A stretch of DNA of 64,000 nt from Epiperipatus broadwayi (GCA_028023455.1 JAQFVV010006200.1:5712506-5776505); one strand, 5' to 3'. Shown: positions 48,890-61,919, counted from the first letter of the stretch. The notes: generated from the letters alone by a model not told the origin. Translations and numbers: made by a program.

Positions 48890-49080
48890 GTGTAATTTTC
48901 ACTACACCACTTTCACACAAGGTAGGGGCTTATACTATCCACTTTTAGCACCTTGTGGATGGTTGTAATCATACACATGACCAAAGACATGTGAAAAAGA
49001 TGCATGATCCCCAAGATCCACATTTCATGCTAAATCAGCACTCTTTAGTTGGCCCAGATCACAATCATCTTTATGACAGT
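48890..49080 (-). repeat. Family B repeat, single degenerate arm
   Basis: CATACACATGACCAAAGACA, CATTTCATGCTAAATCAGCA and AGTTGGCCCAGATCACAATC follow the left arm of the 39110 and 23109 copies. Confidence 0.6.
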
Positions 49081-52000
49081 AAATTATATTTTTTTGTTTA
49101 TTTACATTAACATACAATAATCTTATTTTGATGTTTTTATACATATAATTTTATCTTTTTATAATTTTTGATTTATTTTTTAATAAAGCTTTTTTTTTAA
49201 AAAAAAAAAAACTTTAAAAAATTAATTTTAAGCATGCATATTTTAATTAATATTATTTATTTCCTATAATATTGTTTTATATTTATAAATAGTTATTTTT
49301 ATTTACACATTTTTTCCTTCTCCTTCAAGAAATAAACATAAAAAAGAGCTTATTTATTGAAGCAAGAAAACAATTGAGTAAATAAAAATAATAATTATTA
49401 TTATTTATAAATATTGAATAATATTAAAAAAAAAAATAACGTTATTAATTAAGATATGCATATTTATAAATGAGTTTTTTTAATTAAAAAATTGTTAGTT
49501 TTGTTAGTTTAATAAGTTTTTTAAATTTAAAAACATTTCAATAAATGCTATTCAATAAAATTTGAATTTTATTATTCAAAAATTAAACAAATATGTATAT
49601 AAAGGTGTTTATAGTAAAACCACCTATAGTTAAATTAGCAGAAAATAACTCATATTTTGTTTACAATGCTTGTTTTACAATCCATGTTGTTTGCTGTATT
49701 ATTCTCTTAAGTGTACAGAAACTTTTAACACTTATGCATTCAGCACAGATGTTTTTTACCATAAATATTTGTATAAATAAATATATCTGTAATTCAATTC
49801 AAAAATTATAGCATATACTAATTAAGATTATCAAGAAAATGATTTGGAAAAAAAATAGAATAATGCAATCATGAAAAAGATAATGAAATAATATATTGAA
49901 ATCACGTAATGTATTTTTTTTTATAAAAGAAATGATAATTGATATGCATGTTTGATCAAAAATAATAATAAAAATAAGATGTCAAAAAAATATTTTTTTA
50001 AATAATGCTTTTATGTAAATAGCTGACTAAAAAGTAATTTCCTCTTGGATAATTTGCTATTCTTGGAAAATATCAGAGATCTTAAGAATCTAGACTTTTT
50101 ATAAAACAATTGGATATTTCAGGAATATTGCCATTTCATTTTTAAGATTTATTAGAGTCTCAAATGCTTTTTTGAAATGATAATATTTATACAATTTCTA
50201 ATTCAAAAAATGGCAAATTAACTGAGAGAGAATACTTTGTTATTTTGTACTTTTTAGTTGGCTATTTACATAAAAGCATTATTTTTTTTTAAAAAAAATC
50301 TTCAAAAATTATAATTTAATAGTAAGTGAAAATAAAAAATAGCCCTCTAATAAATGATTTCTAAATTTAAATATCATGTGATCATCTACTATATAAAAAT
50401 ATTTATATATTGAGTTTTTAATTAAGTATGAGTTAAATCAATATTGACAAAAATTTATTCTATAAATGTAATATTTTTGGCAGATATATACATATTTTAA
50501 TTAATTTAATAATGAATTCAATATTACTATTTTGTTCTACAGACATATTTCTGTTGGCTCAGTTGTTAAGAAATTTTCTTGGGAAGCATAATGAGTTCTA
50601 AACAGGAAAGGATTTTTTTTTCATTGTTAATTCAAAAGTGTGGACATACTGACAGAAAAATAAACAGGGCAAGTAATAGAAAAGCATTTAATAAAACTTT
50701 CTCTCTGTTCTTTGATAACTTTTTTAAATTTGGTCCAATTTGTTTTTACTTTTTGCTATTTGTTAAATGAATGGTTATTTTTTTATTAACACAAACAGCT
50801 GAGTTCAGTTTTTTTTTTCTTTTGAAATTAAATTAATAAATTTCATTTTAACATTTTAGACTTGGCAGAATTGAATGATCATTAGTTCTATAATTTGAAT
50901 GTTAGATTGCAAGGCTTTATGGTATAACAAGAAAATAGCTGTGAACAATTGGAAAATAATGTGTATGTACTTAAACATTAAATTTAAATTTTTTAAATTA
51001 ATTTACAAATTTCAATATTTTATTTTTTTAATGATTTATTTATTTTTTGGATATCACATTAAAAAAAAAGGTGTTTGTATGAATAATCAACAATTAATAT
51101 AATAAAATTGTATTTGGCAGTTCTGAAAAAGACAGTCAAAACTGTCAGAAAAATTTTAATAAGAACATTATTGATTGTGCTAAAAGAAATAAATACTTTG
51201 TAGTTATATTTAAAATAAGCAATACAAAAAGTTTGTAAACAATTTTGAATTTCTTAAAAATATTTTTTCGCTACTTAAGAATGTGAGCTAAAGCAACATT
51301 ACCTGTGTTTACATAGATAAGTTTACCTGTGTGATTAGCTTATAAAAGATTAATTTGATCAAAACTTTTTGTGGCAGAATTTAATAAAAAACAAAAAAAA
51401 AAGGAAAAGGGCTGAGTCTGGCTGTTGAATTGATCCACTGTGCTCCACAATTTTGGAGTTTGAAAATTGTTTGGTTTTGCAAATAACTGTACAAAGTTTT
51501 TCAAAATGCCAGAACTTTTTGGCTGTTAGATTCTTTGTTGTCAAATGATTGAAGATGACAAAATTTATCAGCAATTTTTACACTTTCCGCAGTACATAAT
51601 CATAATATACATTTTCGTAAAAATGCCATTTTTTTTCTATCTATTTTAAAAATAGTTGATTATATTTAAAATATTTTATATTAGATGTTATCCTCATCAC
51701 TTACATATTCATTATTCACATCATTAGAATCTTTACTTTTAAATGATCACTATTTCTTACATAATTTCTAAAATAACCTCAGGTTCTGCATTATGTTTTT
51801 AAAATAGATGACATTTTATTAATCTTTGACATTTTTAAATTTTATATTTAAGCTGAAATATAGTTGTTGTTTTTTTATTAAGTTTATAAAATGTTAGTGT
51901 AATACAGATATTTTAAACCGATAATATTGAAAGTGATCTAATATTTTAAAATCAACTACATCTTTACATCTTAACTCATGAATTTTAAAAGTGTATTAAT

Positions 52001-53120
52001 TTTGTGATGTTTTGGATCTGAAGCTAACTTTTATTATTTTATTAGTATTAAAAGGAAATATACCCAGTATAGTTTAAGGCAATGATAAATTGGCATATTT
52101 GAGAAATACAGGTCTGTTGATTGAAGTTTAACTCTGTCCTTTTTATTTCAAACAATAAAGCATTGAATTATGATCTGCATAGATGAGTCCAGAGGTAAAG
52201 AAACACAAAATATGTGGGCCACAGCCCATTTTTGTTTCTTCTGAATATTATTCCACTATTCAACAATGAATCATTTGATTGTTTTGAACTGCATGTTTTG
52301 TGAAGTGATCAATTTGGAGCTAAATATTCATAGATTGAAGCTTATTATATCATTTTTAGTGCTCAAATGTTATATGATTGTTTTCTTTCTACAATTTACT
52401 CAATCGTGATTCTCTAAAACAAAACAGAAAAAAAAAAGAGATGTTCAATGAGGATTCCTTTATTTTAATTAATAAAAATTGTAAAACAGATGTAACCATG
52501 AGAAAAAAGATTTGTGTCAAACTTATTTATAAATTAAGCTTTAAATGCCACATTTGTACTATAGTGCTAAGATAATTCAATATATCACTTTACAATTTAT
52601 TAATTAAGATGTTCTAGTTATAAAATTATCTGCTATAATGAACAATGAAAATATTATGGGGTATGGGCTTTATTCATTTATTCAGAATAGCTTGTGTTGT
52701 ACATTTATACTATTTGCACATGAAGTATAAATTATCTTTTTTCTTTTAATTTTAATTCAAGATTTTAAGTAGAATTATGTTAGAGAAGAAAAATATGTAC
52801 ATGAATCTTAATATTTTAAAAAATAAACAGTAAACAGTTGGGTTAGTTTAGAAATAAGATGATCTTCAGAAAACGTTGCAAAAGTTATCAGATGAAAGTA
52901 AAAAAATAGTACTAAACATAAATTCAACAAAAAAAAAAGAAAGGCTAAAGTAATGATAATAGATTTTTTCAGAAGAAAATAAAGATTGATAATCATAAAT
53001 TAGAAATTAACAACTCTATATAGCTTAATTGGATTATATATATACAAATTGAATCATAATGAATGAAATTAATCACAGAATAAATCTTGGTGGAGTGCTT
53101 TTAACGGGAATGATTTTGAT
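49081..53120. other. Long AT-rich stretch, nothing recognised except a LINE scrap
   Basis: TAGTATTAAAAGGAAATATA plus CCCA at 52053-52076 is identical to 53131-53154 and corresponds to an internal RTE-like LINE block. Otherwise small frames and A/T runs only. Confidence 0.4.
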
Positions 53121-53126
53121 AGAAAT

Positions 53127-53612
53127 ATCTTAGTATTAAAAGGAAATATACCCATGTGTTTAAAAAAGAAGTTTTATAACATATAAGTATATTTTACCAG
53201 TTCTTATTTATGAATCTGAGATTTGGACTCTTAAGAGCAATACAGAGATTTTAGACACTCGTGTAAGTATGGGTGATATATGTAGGGGCTAAAACAAGAG
53301 ATTGAGAACAAAATATATATGAGAAAAAACAAACAGGTATCAATATAGCATTGAAAGAATTAAGAGACTTAAATGGAACTGGACTGAACATATTGCTAGA
53401 AAAATGATAATAGGCAGCAGTTGACATTTTTCATTGGATATCAAGAGACTGTAAAAAATCGAGAAAGTGATCTCGTGTTAGATGGAAGGATGAAGTAAAG
53501 AAATTTGCTGATGCAATGTAAAGAATGGCTATGGATCAGAGAAACTAGATTAAACTTGGAGAGATCTTCATCCTTTAATGGATCAATAATTTTTGAAAAT
53601 GATGATGAGTCA
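53127..53612 (+). mobile_element. 5'-truncated RTE-like LINE copy, decayed
   Basis: On the plus strand it opens with the LKGNIPMCLK block and continues through degenerate versions of the YGSETW, LKWNWTEHIARK and KSRKWSRVRWKDEVKKFADAM-like blocks. It ends in the short 3' UTR (CTTGGAGAGATCTTCATCC) and a GATGATGAG end. It corresponds to 20180-20660 on the other strand. Several stops. Confidence 0.7.
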
Positions 53613-53924
53613 TATATGTAGAATGTAATTAAAGAATGTTGTTAGAGTTGTATGGAAAATGTATATCAAGTATGAATAAAATATTCAGGTACATCCGTGT
53701 ATAATATATCGAAAATATAAATCAATGTTTAAATCTTGTCACACTGGTTATTAACTGGGTAACAAATATTATAAATTAATTGTAGAAGCAGTGTAAACAC
53801 AGATGTATAACAATAATGAAATTTTGTTAATAGAAAATAAAAATAATAATAATTATAAATTATTTAAATTAATCAGTTGGGTTTTTTTTAAATTCCAGAT
53901 AGAAGGTAATTTGCATGTATCATC

Positions 53925-54240
53925 ATGTTTGTTGATATAATCTGGGCCTTTTAAAAATCTCAATGGCTTCTCTTATCTGACATTGTTGGAGAGTATAACA
54001 TTTGGATAATATTCTCCTATTAGAAAAATCTATACTATGATCTATACCTATAGCATGGAGAGTAGTGCTGCTGCTGATGAGTATTTCTTAACTGCATTAA
54101 TATATTGATCTCTTCTAGCATTGATGCGATAATTACTCATACCTATCTAGGAAGCATTATAGATCTTATATGGAATTTCATAAACTCTATGTGATTCAAG
54201 AGGGATTGAGTCACGGATGTAACCGGATATTTTATTTATA
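53925..54240 (-). pseudogene. Penelope-like element GIY-YIG endonuclease relic
   Basis: Minus strand, with a stop or two: RVYEIPYKIYNAS, then IGMSNYRINAR at the place of YIGxTxRxxxxR, then HAIGIDHSIDFSNRRILSKC, then CQIREAIEIFKRP. The order and spacing (VYxIPC, YIGxT, HxxxxxHxIDFxN, REAIEI) are those of the C-terminal endonuclease of Penelope-like elements. The reverse transcriptase part is missing upstream (above 54240). The domain would nick the target during retrotransposition; this copy is dead. Confidence 0.65.
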
Positions 54241-54244
54241 TTTG

Positions 54245-55240
54245 TTTGTCCCTGAAAATCTTCCATTTAATAATATATATCAAGTATTTGTATATAGTAA
54301 TATGCTATGAATGTATGAAAAAAAAAAAAAAAGGATTTTTTGCATTATAATGATGTAAAGCGTTTATTATGAAGTGCAAGATGCGGTTGTGAATATTAAA
54401 CGCAACTGCTTGAGCATCAAGCAACTGCAGGCTACTTATAATAAAGAGTTAGTGATCTTTTATTCATGGTATCCCATCTTCTCCACGTGCCGTAAATAGA
54501 GAATATACAGTACATACTAATTCACGTGTGGCTGTTATTTAAAACTTATTATTTAAAAGAAGTGTTGACTTTAATTAGACTACGAAGAATTAATCTTTTT
54601 TTCTAATTCTTATTGCATTATCACCTTCTTTTTAATCAATAAATTTCTCTCAGTTTCCACATTGATTTATTACTTAGCAACCATTTTACAGCCCCTGGTG
54701 TGAAGAAATCCATTTAATCTCTCACCGTCTTAGTGATTATAAAGTCACTGCTGTGGTCAAACGACAGAAGAATTTGATGTTTATTTTGATAGATATTACA
54801 GTTTCTCTAATGCTCTCTTCGTTTCTCTCTCTCTCTCTCTCAGTGCCATCTTGTCAAGCCTAACCTAAAATTATATCTAATCGTATATATTAAAATTAGT
54901 GCAATCGTTTTATGTTTATAATTATTAAAATATGAACGCTGCAATCGCTATTGTAAAGATAAAATCTGAATCCAAAAATATTCGAATTACAAATTATTAA
55001 TAAGCTAATCAACGAACGTAAAAAGTAATTATAAATTTATAATTACTTGTAAATCATAAAATTATTTTTGTGCTTGCCATAAATAAACTAATTTATATTA
55101 AAGTTGATAATGAGTTGTGAATTCGTATACAAAAACATGCCCCTGCTGTGAAAATAAAATTTATAACATTTTAAATAAAATATTAAGCATTAAAGAATTT
55201 ATTGAAGTTGATAAAATAATTCTAAACTTTGAAAGGATTG
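54245..55240. other. AT-rich DNA with a CT microsatellite
   Basis: An A run lies near 54319-54332 and (CT)n at about 54824-54841. 54370-54430 has a GCAACTGCTTGAGCATCAAG block that may be a SINE scrap. No gene supported. Confidence 0.4.
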
Positions 55241-55244
55241 AATC

Positions 55245-55960
55245 TTTTTAACTTTTTATCTGAATATCCTTCATTTCAAGGTTATCTTATCACAATCATT
55301 CTTTAGTGAAGAAATTTGGGCTACCCTGTCTTAGGCTGCAAATAATTCTCATTTATCAGGCGAGTTAAAGATATTAAGCTCTTGGAGTTCCACATCAATG
55401 TTAACTAATATTTTATCATTGTACCATTCTTTCTTAAGATAGATATTGGTTTTTGTCCACTTTTGACACATTTTGGATGAGCAAATAATTATTGTACTGT
55501 AGAGCTATTTTCAAATTTTTTAAATTTAATCTGAACATTCCTCGTTTGACTCCATCATATCTACAATCAATCCCAGCACAGAAACTTGTATCAACAAATT
55601 TCACACAAGAGATGATTTAGAACTATGAAATATCTGGGTCCAAACCTGAGTTAACATACTTGGGTCCATATGTTTATTGACAGTTTAGTATTTATCAATA
55701 TTTTTTTTATTGGACTACTCTCTTACAAGGCAGGGATTGAAAGAGTGAATAATGGTTGAGCGGTTTAGATGTTTTCAAATTTTTAAATATTTTTATCTAT
55801 GCATCCCTCCTCTCTCAACTCCACCATATCACACCCATTCACCAGTAGAGAAAACAGACTAGAATTTTTTGTATTAAGAGGATGGAGAGCGATGATGAAC
55901 TATCACTGATGAGGGTCAAGTGTTGTCATTTGGCAATAGTGTTCTCTTGAAATTATTTTG
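55245..55960 (+). repeat. Possible three-unit degenerate tandem repeat, period about 265 bp
   Basis: A block of the type TTTTTAA(A)...ATCTGAAYATYCYTC followed by C/A-rich sequence with ATCACA or ACAATC recurs at about 55245, 55510 and 55775. Identity is low, so this is tentative. Confidence 0.3.
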
Positions 55961-56379
55961 TCTGAATATATTGTAATAATACAAACGTAGCCAAATATAG
56001 TATAGTTTCTTATATATTACAAGTTATTTTAAATTCAAATAGAGAGACAGAACATAAAAATGGTTTATTAAAATAAAAACATTTATAAAATAGTGCTATT
56101 TTAGAAATAATGTTTACAATTTCAGTTTAATATAGTTTAATCAATTTGGGCACAACTGACAGTACTCTCAGGAAATATCCAAGCACATATATATATATAT
56201 ATACATTATTTATTTATATTAATAGGATTCTTAAAATACAATGAGAATCACCATTACATGATTACTATCTGTAATATCAGATGAAATCACATACAAAATT
56301 AACTACTCCTAATGACAAAGAATTAATATGCATATCAGATGGTTTATATAAAAATAAATGAAACACATACTATTTAAAC

Positions 56380-57414
56380 CAGGGGAGGCCAAGTTGGACC
56401 CTTGAAAGCTCTCAATCTGCCCCCCCCCCTCAACATTTTCCTGCACACATATAGTGCAGTGTAAATATTGTATTAAGATTTAAGTAAAATAAATATTTAT
56501 TTTCTCAATTACAACTTTTTCTCTCTCCAATCTCTAATAATTCTACTTCATTCTAACAGAGGTGCAATATTCTAACAAATCTATATTGTATAATCTATCT
56601 AACTACGGATTTATTCTATGATGCTAATAGACTTTATTTTTAAAGTGATTTTCACAAACATAAAACTAAAAAAAATAAAACTCAAATTTTACTTCATTTT
56701 ATTGTTATTAGTTTGCATTTAATTTTTTATTTATTAGAAAGGCTACAAGAATAAGAAGGAAATTGACACAGAAAATTGCAAATAGACCAATGCATTTTTT
56801 TAATAGAACGAAACAATAAACCAATGTGCATGATGTGTCTGGAAAAAATTTCAATTAATAAAGAACACACTATTAAGAAACACTATCAAACATTCTGACT
56901 ACAACAAAATTATTGAGAAAGAAATATTAAAATAGTAAACTAAAAAGGAGTTTCATCAAGTAGCTAACAGGCTTTATGAAAAGTACAAACAAGAAACAAA
57001 ATTCAGTGAGAGCTTTAAAAAAAGTAGCAAATCTGAGACCATTTTTGAAGAGAAGTTTATAGAATACTGCATCCTGGCTGCTGTAAAATTAATCTGTTCA
57101 GAACATAAAAAGAAATTTAGGAATATATGTCATAAAGATAGATTCAAGATGAATCAGAAAAATTGTAATTAAATGTGGAACAGTAATTAATAATAATATT
57201 ATTATTATTACTTTACTTTTAATTCACAAAAGGAGAAAGTTGAAATTGTCCTGCCAGTTGAAAAGGTTGCCCAGTGTTAATGATTAGTGGTAAATTAATA
57301 ACATTTTTGATCAAATATTGTAGGCTAATTTTTAAGTCAATAATTTTTAAGGCACATGAATGAGATTATAAATATCCAAATGACCCTTGGCAGAAAAAAG
57401 GTTCCCCACCCCTG
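56380..57414 (+). mobile_element. hAT element, internally decayed, with BED-finger transposase remnant
   Basis: The left end CAGGGGAGGCCAAGTT and the inverted right end CAGGGGTGGGGAACCTT are hAT-type TIRs. Flanks ATTTAAAC (56372-56379) and ATGTAAAC (57415-57422) differ at one position, an 8-bp target duplication. Near the left end is a run of 10 C (56420-56429). The interior keeps the N-terminal part of a transposase only (next entry). Confidence 0.82.
56821..57130 (+). pseudogene. hAT transposase N-terminal remnant (BED finger, GTF2IRD2/ZBED5-like)
   Basis: PMCMMCLEKISINKEHTIKK followed by HYQTF has the BED-finger spacing C-x2-C ... H, with Phe at the place of the last His. After stops and a shift, EEKFIEYCILAAVKLICSE followed by HKKKF matches the block that follows the BED finger in the hAT transposase branch related to vertebrate GTF2IRD2 and ZBED5 (expected pattern xEFxKxCxLxAxxxxCPEKxxxF). 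The catalytic RNase-H-like core and the C-terminal dimerisation domain are absent. Confidence 0.65.
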
Positions 57415-57884
57415 ATGTAAACACACACACACACAAAACAATTTATTTGCAATGTATTGTAATTGTTATAAAATATATAATTTTTGTTTATTATAAACAT
57501 ACTTCCATTACTGACTATATAATACAAGAATTTATTAAATACTATTACTACCTGAAAAATTTTTTTATAATTTAACTGCCTTTGTGGTTATAACTTTAAT
57601 AAATTTAATTGAATGGTAATGATTTATTTAATAGCATTTATGAACTATCTCTTAACTTATGATTCACACACACATGCTGGAAAACAAATCCAAAACAAAT
57701 TATTCTAATTGTATAATGTTTAAAATGTCCAAGGTTTATCTTGATTAATTTAAATATTAATCTTTTAATCATTTATTATAATATCAACATAATTATATTT
57801 GTTGAATACATTTGCCATTAAGTAAAATCCCAGACCTTTTTAATACTTCATGAATATAATCCAAGTATGGCTGAATCTCAAAAA

Positions 57885-57980
57885 TGTAGATGATAACATC
57901 AATCTTTAAGCTATCAACAATCTCAACTGTAGTCAAAGCACCTCTTTTAAACAATAAAGATGGTATCACCTTTATAAATA
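57885..57980 (+). repeat. Solo arm of the 58561-58915 foldback family
   Basis: TGTAGATGATAACATCAATC, CTTTAAGCTATCAACAATCT and CAAAGCACCTCTTTTAAACA follow the left arm of the complete element at about 58613-58690 in the same orientation. Confidence 0.65.
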
Positions 57981-58027
57981 AATTAAATCAATAACAAGTA
58001 GTCTTCTATTTTAAAAATGGCCCATTG

Positions 58028-58390
58028 ATTTCAATATATATACAAAATAAACCACATGCAAACTTCTTTATAAATCTTGGGGAGTATTTTTTGTACTTTA
58101 AATAGTTCATATATATCTAAATAAGCATTTATTTATATAACGCGATGTTTATAATTGTAAATACATTAAATATCAGCCTTTTACAGCTATTGTACATGCA
58201 CTTTTACGAGTGTTAAATAATAAATGAATACTTTCACTGCCAATACAAGATATAGTATTTAAGAAAGAATAAAATGAATCCACTTATTCTTTCCGAACCC
58301 AAATGTTTATATATGGGCAAATCTTAACTATAATAAATCAAGATTTGTAAAGAAATTTGCATGTGGTTTGTTTTGTATATATGCCATCTT
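58028..58390. repeat. Inverted repeat with a block shared with 2953-3202
   Basis: About 58035-58079 (ATATATACAAAATAAACCAC, ATGCAAACTTC) pairs with 58336-58384. Within the spacer, 58190-58260 carries ACGAGTGTTAAATAATAAAT and CCAATACAAGATATAG, related to the hairpin at 2953-3202. Confidence 0.55.
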
Positions 58391-58560
58391 TATCTACGGT
58401 CTGATATGTTTATATAGACTAAAGACTGCATTGTGACCAAGGAATGTCAGATTAATAATGTAAAGAAGTTTAAACAAATCTCATTAATCAGCCAAATATA
58501 ACTTTTTCTGAAAGCAGACTAATAAATAATCATTTATAATTTCTAAATTCCTTATGAAGT

Positions 58561-58915
58561 ATATATTTACTAAGACAATAAAGCTAATTTCTCGAGGCTT
58601 TAATAGGTTTATAGATGTAGATGATAACAATCAACCCTTAAGCTATCAATAATCTCAATCTGTAGTCAAGGCAACCTCTTTAAACAATATAGTGCCATCT
58701 TTATATATTGTCTGATATGGCCAAGTTTCAATGTTTAATGTTTATATAAACTTGAGTCCATTGATAAAGATGGTACAACCTTTATTGTTAAAAGAGGTTG
58801 CCTTGGTTACAGATTGATATTGTTGATAGCTTAAGGGTTGATTGTTATCATCTATGTCTATAAACCTATTAAAGCCTCTAGTATTTGGCTTTATTGTTTC
58901 AAAAATGTAGTACAT
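58561..58915. mobile_element. Foldback element with 9-bp target duplication
   Basis: Arms 58573-58708 and 58765-58899 are inverted copies, for example AGGCTTTAATAGGTTTATAG against its partner. TTATGAAGT flanks the unit at 58552-58560 and 58916-58924. As with 2801-3762, a 9-bp duplication with long inverted arms and no frame suggests a Mutator-like non-autonomous element. No one-sided tail. Confidence 0.7.
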
Positions 58916-58924
58916 TTATGAAGT

Positions 58925-61690
58925 CACACACACACACATATATATGAAATTTGGTTCTCAAGTTCATCTTCAATACAAATCTTGGTACAGCTATAATAAT
59001 TGTAACAATAATTCTAAGGAGTGGCCATTTTTATTAATAACTCACACTTGATTAACTGAGGTGATCGTTTTGAATTTGATCTCGAATTTAAGAAATGAAA
59101 CCATAAATAAATTCCCTTATAAATATAACATTTTTAAGCATTCAAACTAGTGAACTAACAAATGCATTTATATTCCAATCACCATAAAATTTAATTCATG
59201 GTAATTAATGTGAAGGTTCATTCATGTGCAAGATGAACTCAGTCAAATTAAAATAACTTTTAGTTTAACTTAAAACTCCAATGATTATACTAGCTCATTA
59301 TTTCTAAAACTTGGATACTTCACATTAAATATTTTTACACTTGTGCATATTCCTTGCATTTAAAAGAACTATTACCCACTACAGGTTATTTTCTCTAACT
59401 TACATATTCACTGACAATTTCTACATGAAAAGAAAATCTGTTTTTTATTCGTTTTAAAAGATTGAATTCCAATTAATCATATATATATTTATAAAAGAAA
59501 AGAACGAAAATTTTGTATTTTAAACAGTTGCTTTAGACACAGCTAGAATATGTGTACACTAAACATCGAACATTGACACTTTTAACAAAATATTTACTTC
59601 CTCTTTGAATCAATCAATTAAATAGTTTATTATACACATATAAATAATTTATACCTAATAAACTGATATATTTTAAGAAGTCATCATAAAATGAAACTTA
59701 AAATGAATACTACTTTAGGATATCAATTTAAATCATAAAGTTGTTTTTTTTAGACTTACATATGAACATCAAACCTTAGCATAGTCTTGTAGCTGGGGTC
59801 CTCTCTAGTTTGTGTGGATTTCTTTTTCAAATCACTATACTGTCTTATCAGTTTCATAAACAAGCAGGAATTTTTCTCTGATATAAAGCTCTTTCTAAAG
59901 TGCATTTTTGTGAATTATTTATGGTTTAGGAATTTTCTTCATGTAGAGTAGAGATTCTTTTAAAATAGATTGATGTGGTCCATCTATTTGAATAGAAGTT
60001 AAACTTAAGACAGCCAGTGGTTTTCCTTTTTTTTTTTTTAGCTAATTATAATGATGATGGTATAATGTAAACTAAAGCACGAATAAAGTAAGAATCAAGA
60101 ATAATCATTTCAAGAAAACTCTGGCTATATATATATATATTATTGATCTCTTGTTTATAACACTTTGATGACCTCTTAATTTATTTTAATTACATTTAAT
60201 ATTTAAAATGTCATGATTATTTTATTGATTCAATTTTTACTTGTTTTTGAATTTTTTTTCTCCAAACTCTAAATGCAATTTTAAATTAAAGCCATTCTTA
60301 ATCTTTCAATTACATTATTTTTAATCTATATTATTTAACATTAATTTATTTAGTTTTTTCTGGTAAACAACTCATTCAAACTTGAGTTAAAATACATATT
60401 CTTTTAAGTATATTTTTCTAATTCTATATTTTAATCTTTGATAAGAAAAATCAGCTACTCTTTTTATTATTTAGTTACTCTTAAATTTAATCACTTATAA
60501 TAAAAGATATTACATTATTTATAATTATTTTAAAATAGTACTTTAAATAATCCATTCTAAAATTTCAACCTTACCTATTATTATTATTTTCAATAATTTA
60601 TTCAAGTTATTTATTTCTGTTATTTTATATAAATGTCTTTAAAAATTTTATAATGCTACTTTTATTAGTTCTCTCAATAATTGTAAACCAGTTCGCTGCT
60701 ATGTATTTGTATTCTTTAATCAGTGAATGTTAGCATAGCCGAGCTAAACAATCCAAACCTTCTAATAGAGATGAAAGAGAATATTTCTTTCTAAATGGAA
60801 TAATTTCTTTGTTGAAAAGTGTTTGTAATTCATTCAATTTATGTCAGTGAAATTTTGATTTAATTTATTTTTTGGTATATTTCAATAGTATTTACTGATC
60901 ATCATCATTAGCTTAGTTTCTTTTCTTTTTTTCCTTTTTTACATTTAAATATATATATATGTAAGCAGTATTGTATTAATAGGATTTCTCATTTTTGGTG
61001 CAGGCTATATAATTATTTAAAAAGGCAAATTATGTTTTTGACTAACAGGCTTGACTATGAATTATTCCAAGAAATTAAAAAACAAAACAGTAAAGTAGAA
61101 TGTAGAATTTTCTAAATTATATATCTAAAGAAAGGTCAGTGATCGAAAATACAATAATGTTCTTCATTAATGATGTATTTTATTATCTGGTGCTTCCTTC
61201 CATAATAAACAAGTGTATGTGTGGAGATTGATTTGCTCCCAAAAATATTACAATAAATACTATGCTGTATAAAAATAAAAATATTTATTAATACACATCA
61301 TATTTAGTTTATATCATAAGCTTTAGAGAGTTCTGATGTGTGTAAGAACAAAGACTCTTACACCATAGGAGGCATAATGTTATTTACTTGTATTTTTAAA
61401 AGGGCCTTGTGGCATTGTGGCTAGTGCATCCATTTATCTTGCTCATAGCCTTGAGTTTAGATTTGATCTGGTTAAAACTTTTTCAGGTTTCAATCAGGGT
61501 TAACACCTGTCTTTTAGATAGTTATTTCAGTGCTACCTTAGTTAACTGAGAATACAACAATGTTTAATGAAATATTGATTGATCACCAACCAGAAATGAA
61601 AAAGACTGATAATGCCTTCTTTTTCAATGTTTCTGTATAAAGGGAGCAATATTAGGCTTTTGTTTGTTAAGGGAAATATAAAAATTGTTA
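58925..61690. other. AT-rich DNA with a SINE-like scrap
   Basis: A short CA/TA repeat lies at about 58926-58945. 61404-61460 has GGCATTGTGGCTAGTGCATC, box A-like, followed by a degenerate B-box region. No gene supported. Confidence 0.4.
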
Positions 61691-61706
61691 TATATATAAA
61701 TCTCAT

Positions 61707-61915
61707 CAGCACAGAAAATAAGCCAAGAGAATATTAGCAATCAGTTGTCATGACAACACTAGAATTAAATGATAAAATAAAACTGTAGAATATCAGCAAT
61801 TTATTTATTGTTAAAGAAACATTACATTTAGTTAATAAGTGGAATCCATTTATTACTAATTGTAGTGTTGCCATGACAATAAATTGCTAATACTCTCTTG
61901 ACTTATTTAAGAATG
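61707..61915. repeat. MITE-like inverted repeat
   Basis: CCAAGAGAATATTAGCAATC and TTGTCATGACAACACTAGAA (about 61722-61766) pair with the inverted copies at about 61858-61905 (TAGTGTTGCCATGACAATAA and GCTAATACTCTCTTG). Spacer without frame. Target duplication not determined. Confidence 0.6.
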
Positions 61916-61919
61916 AAGA

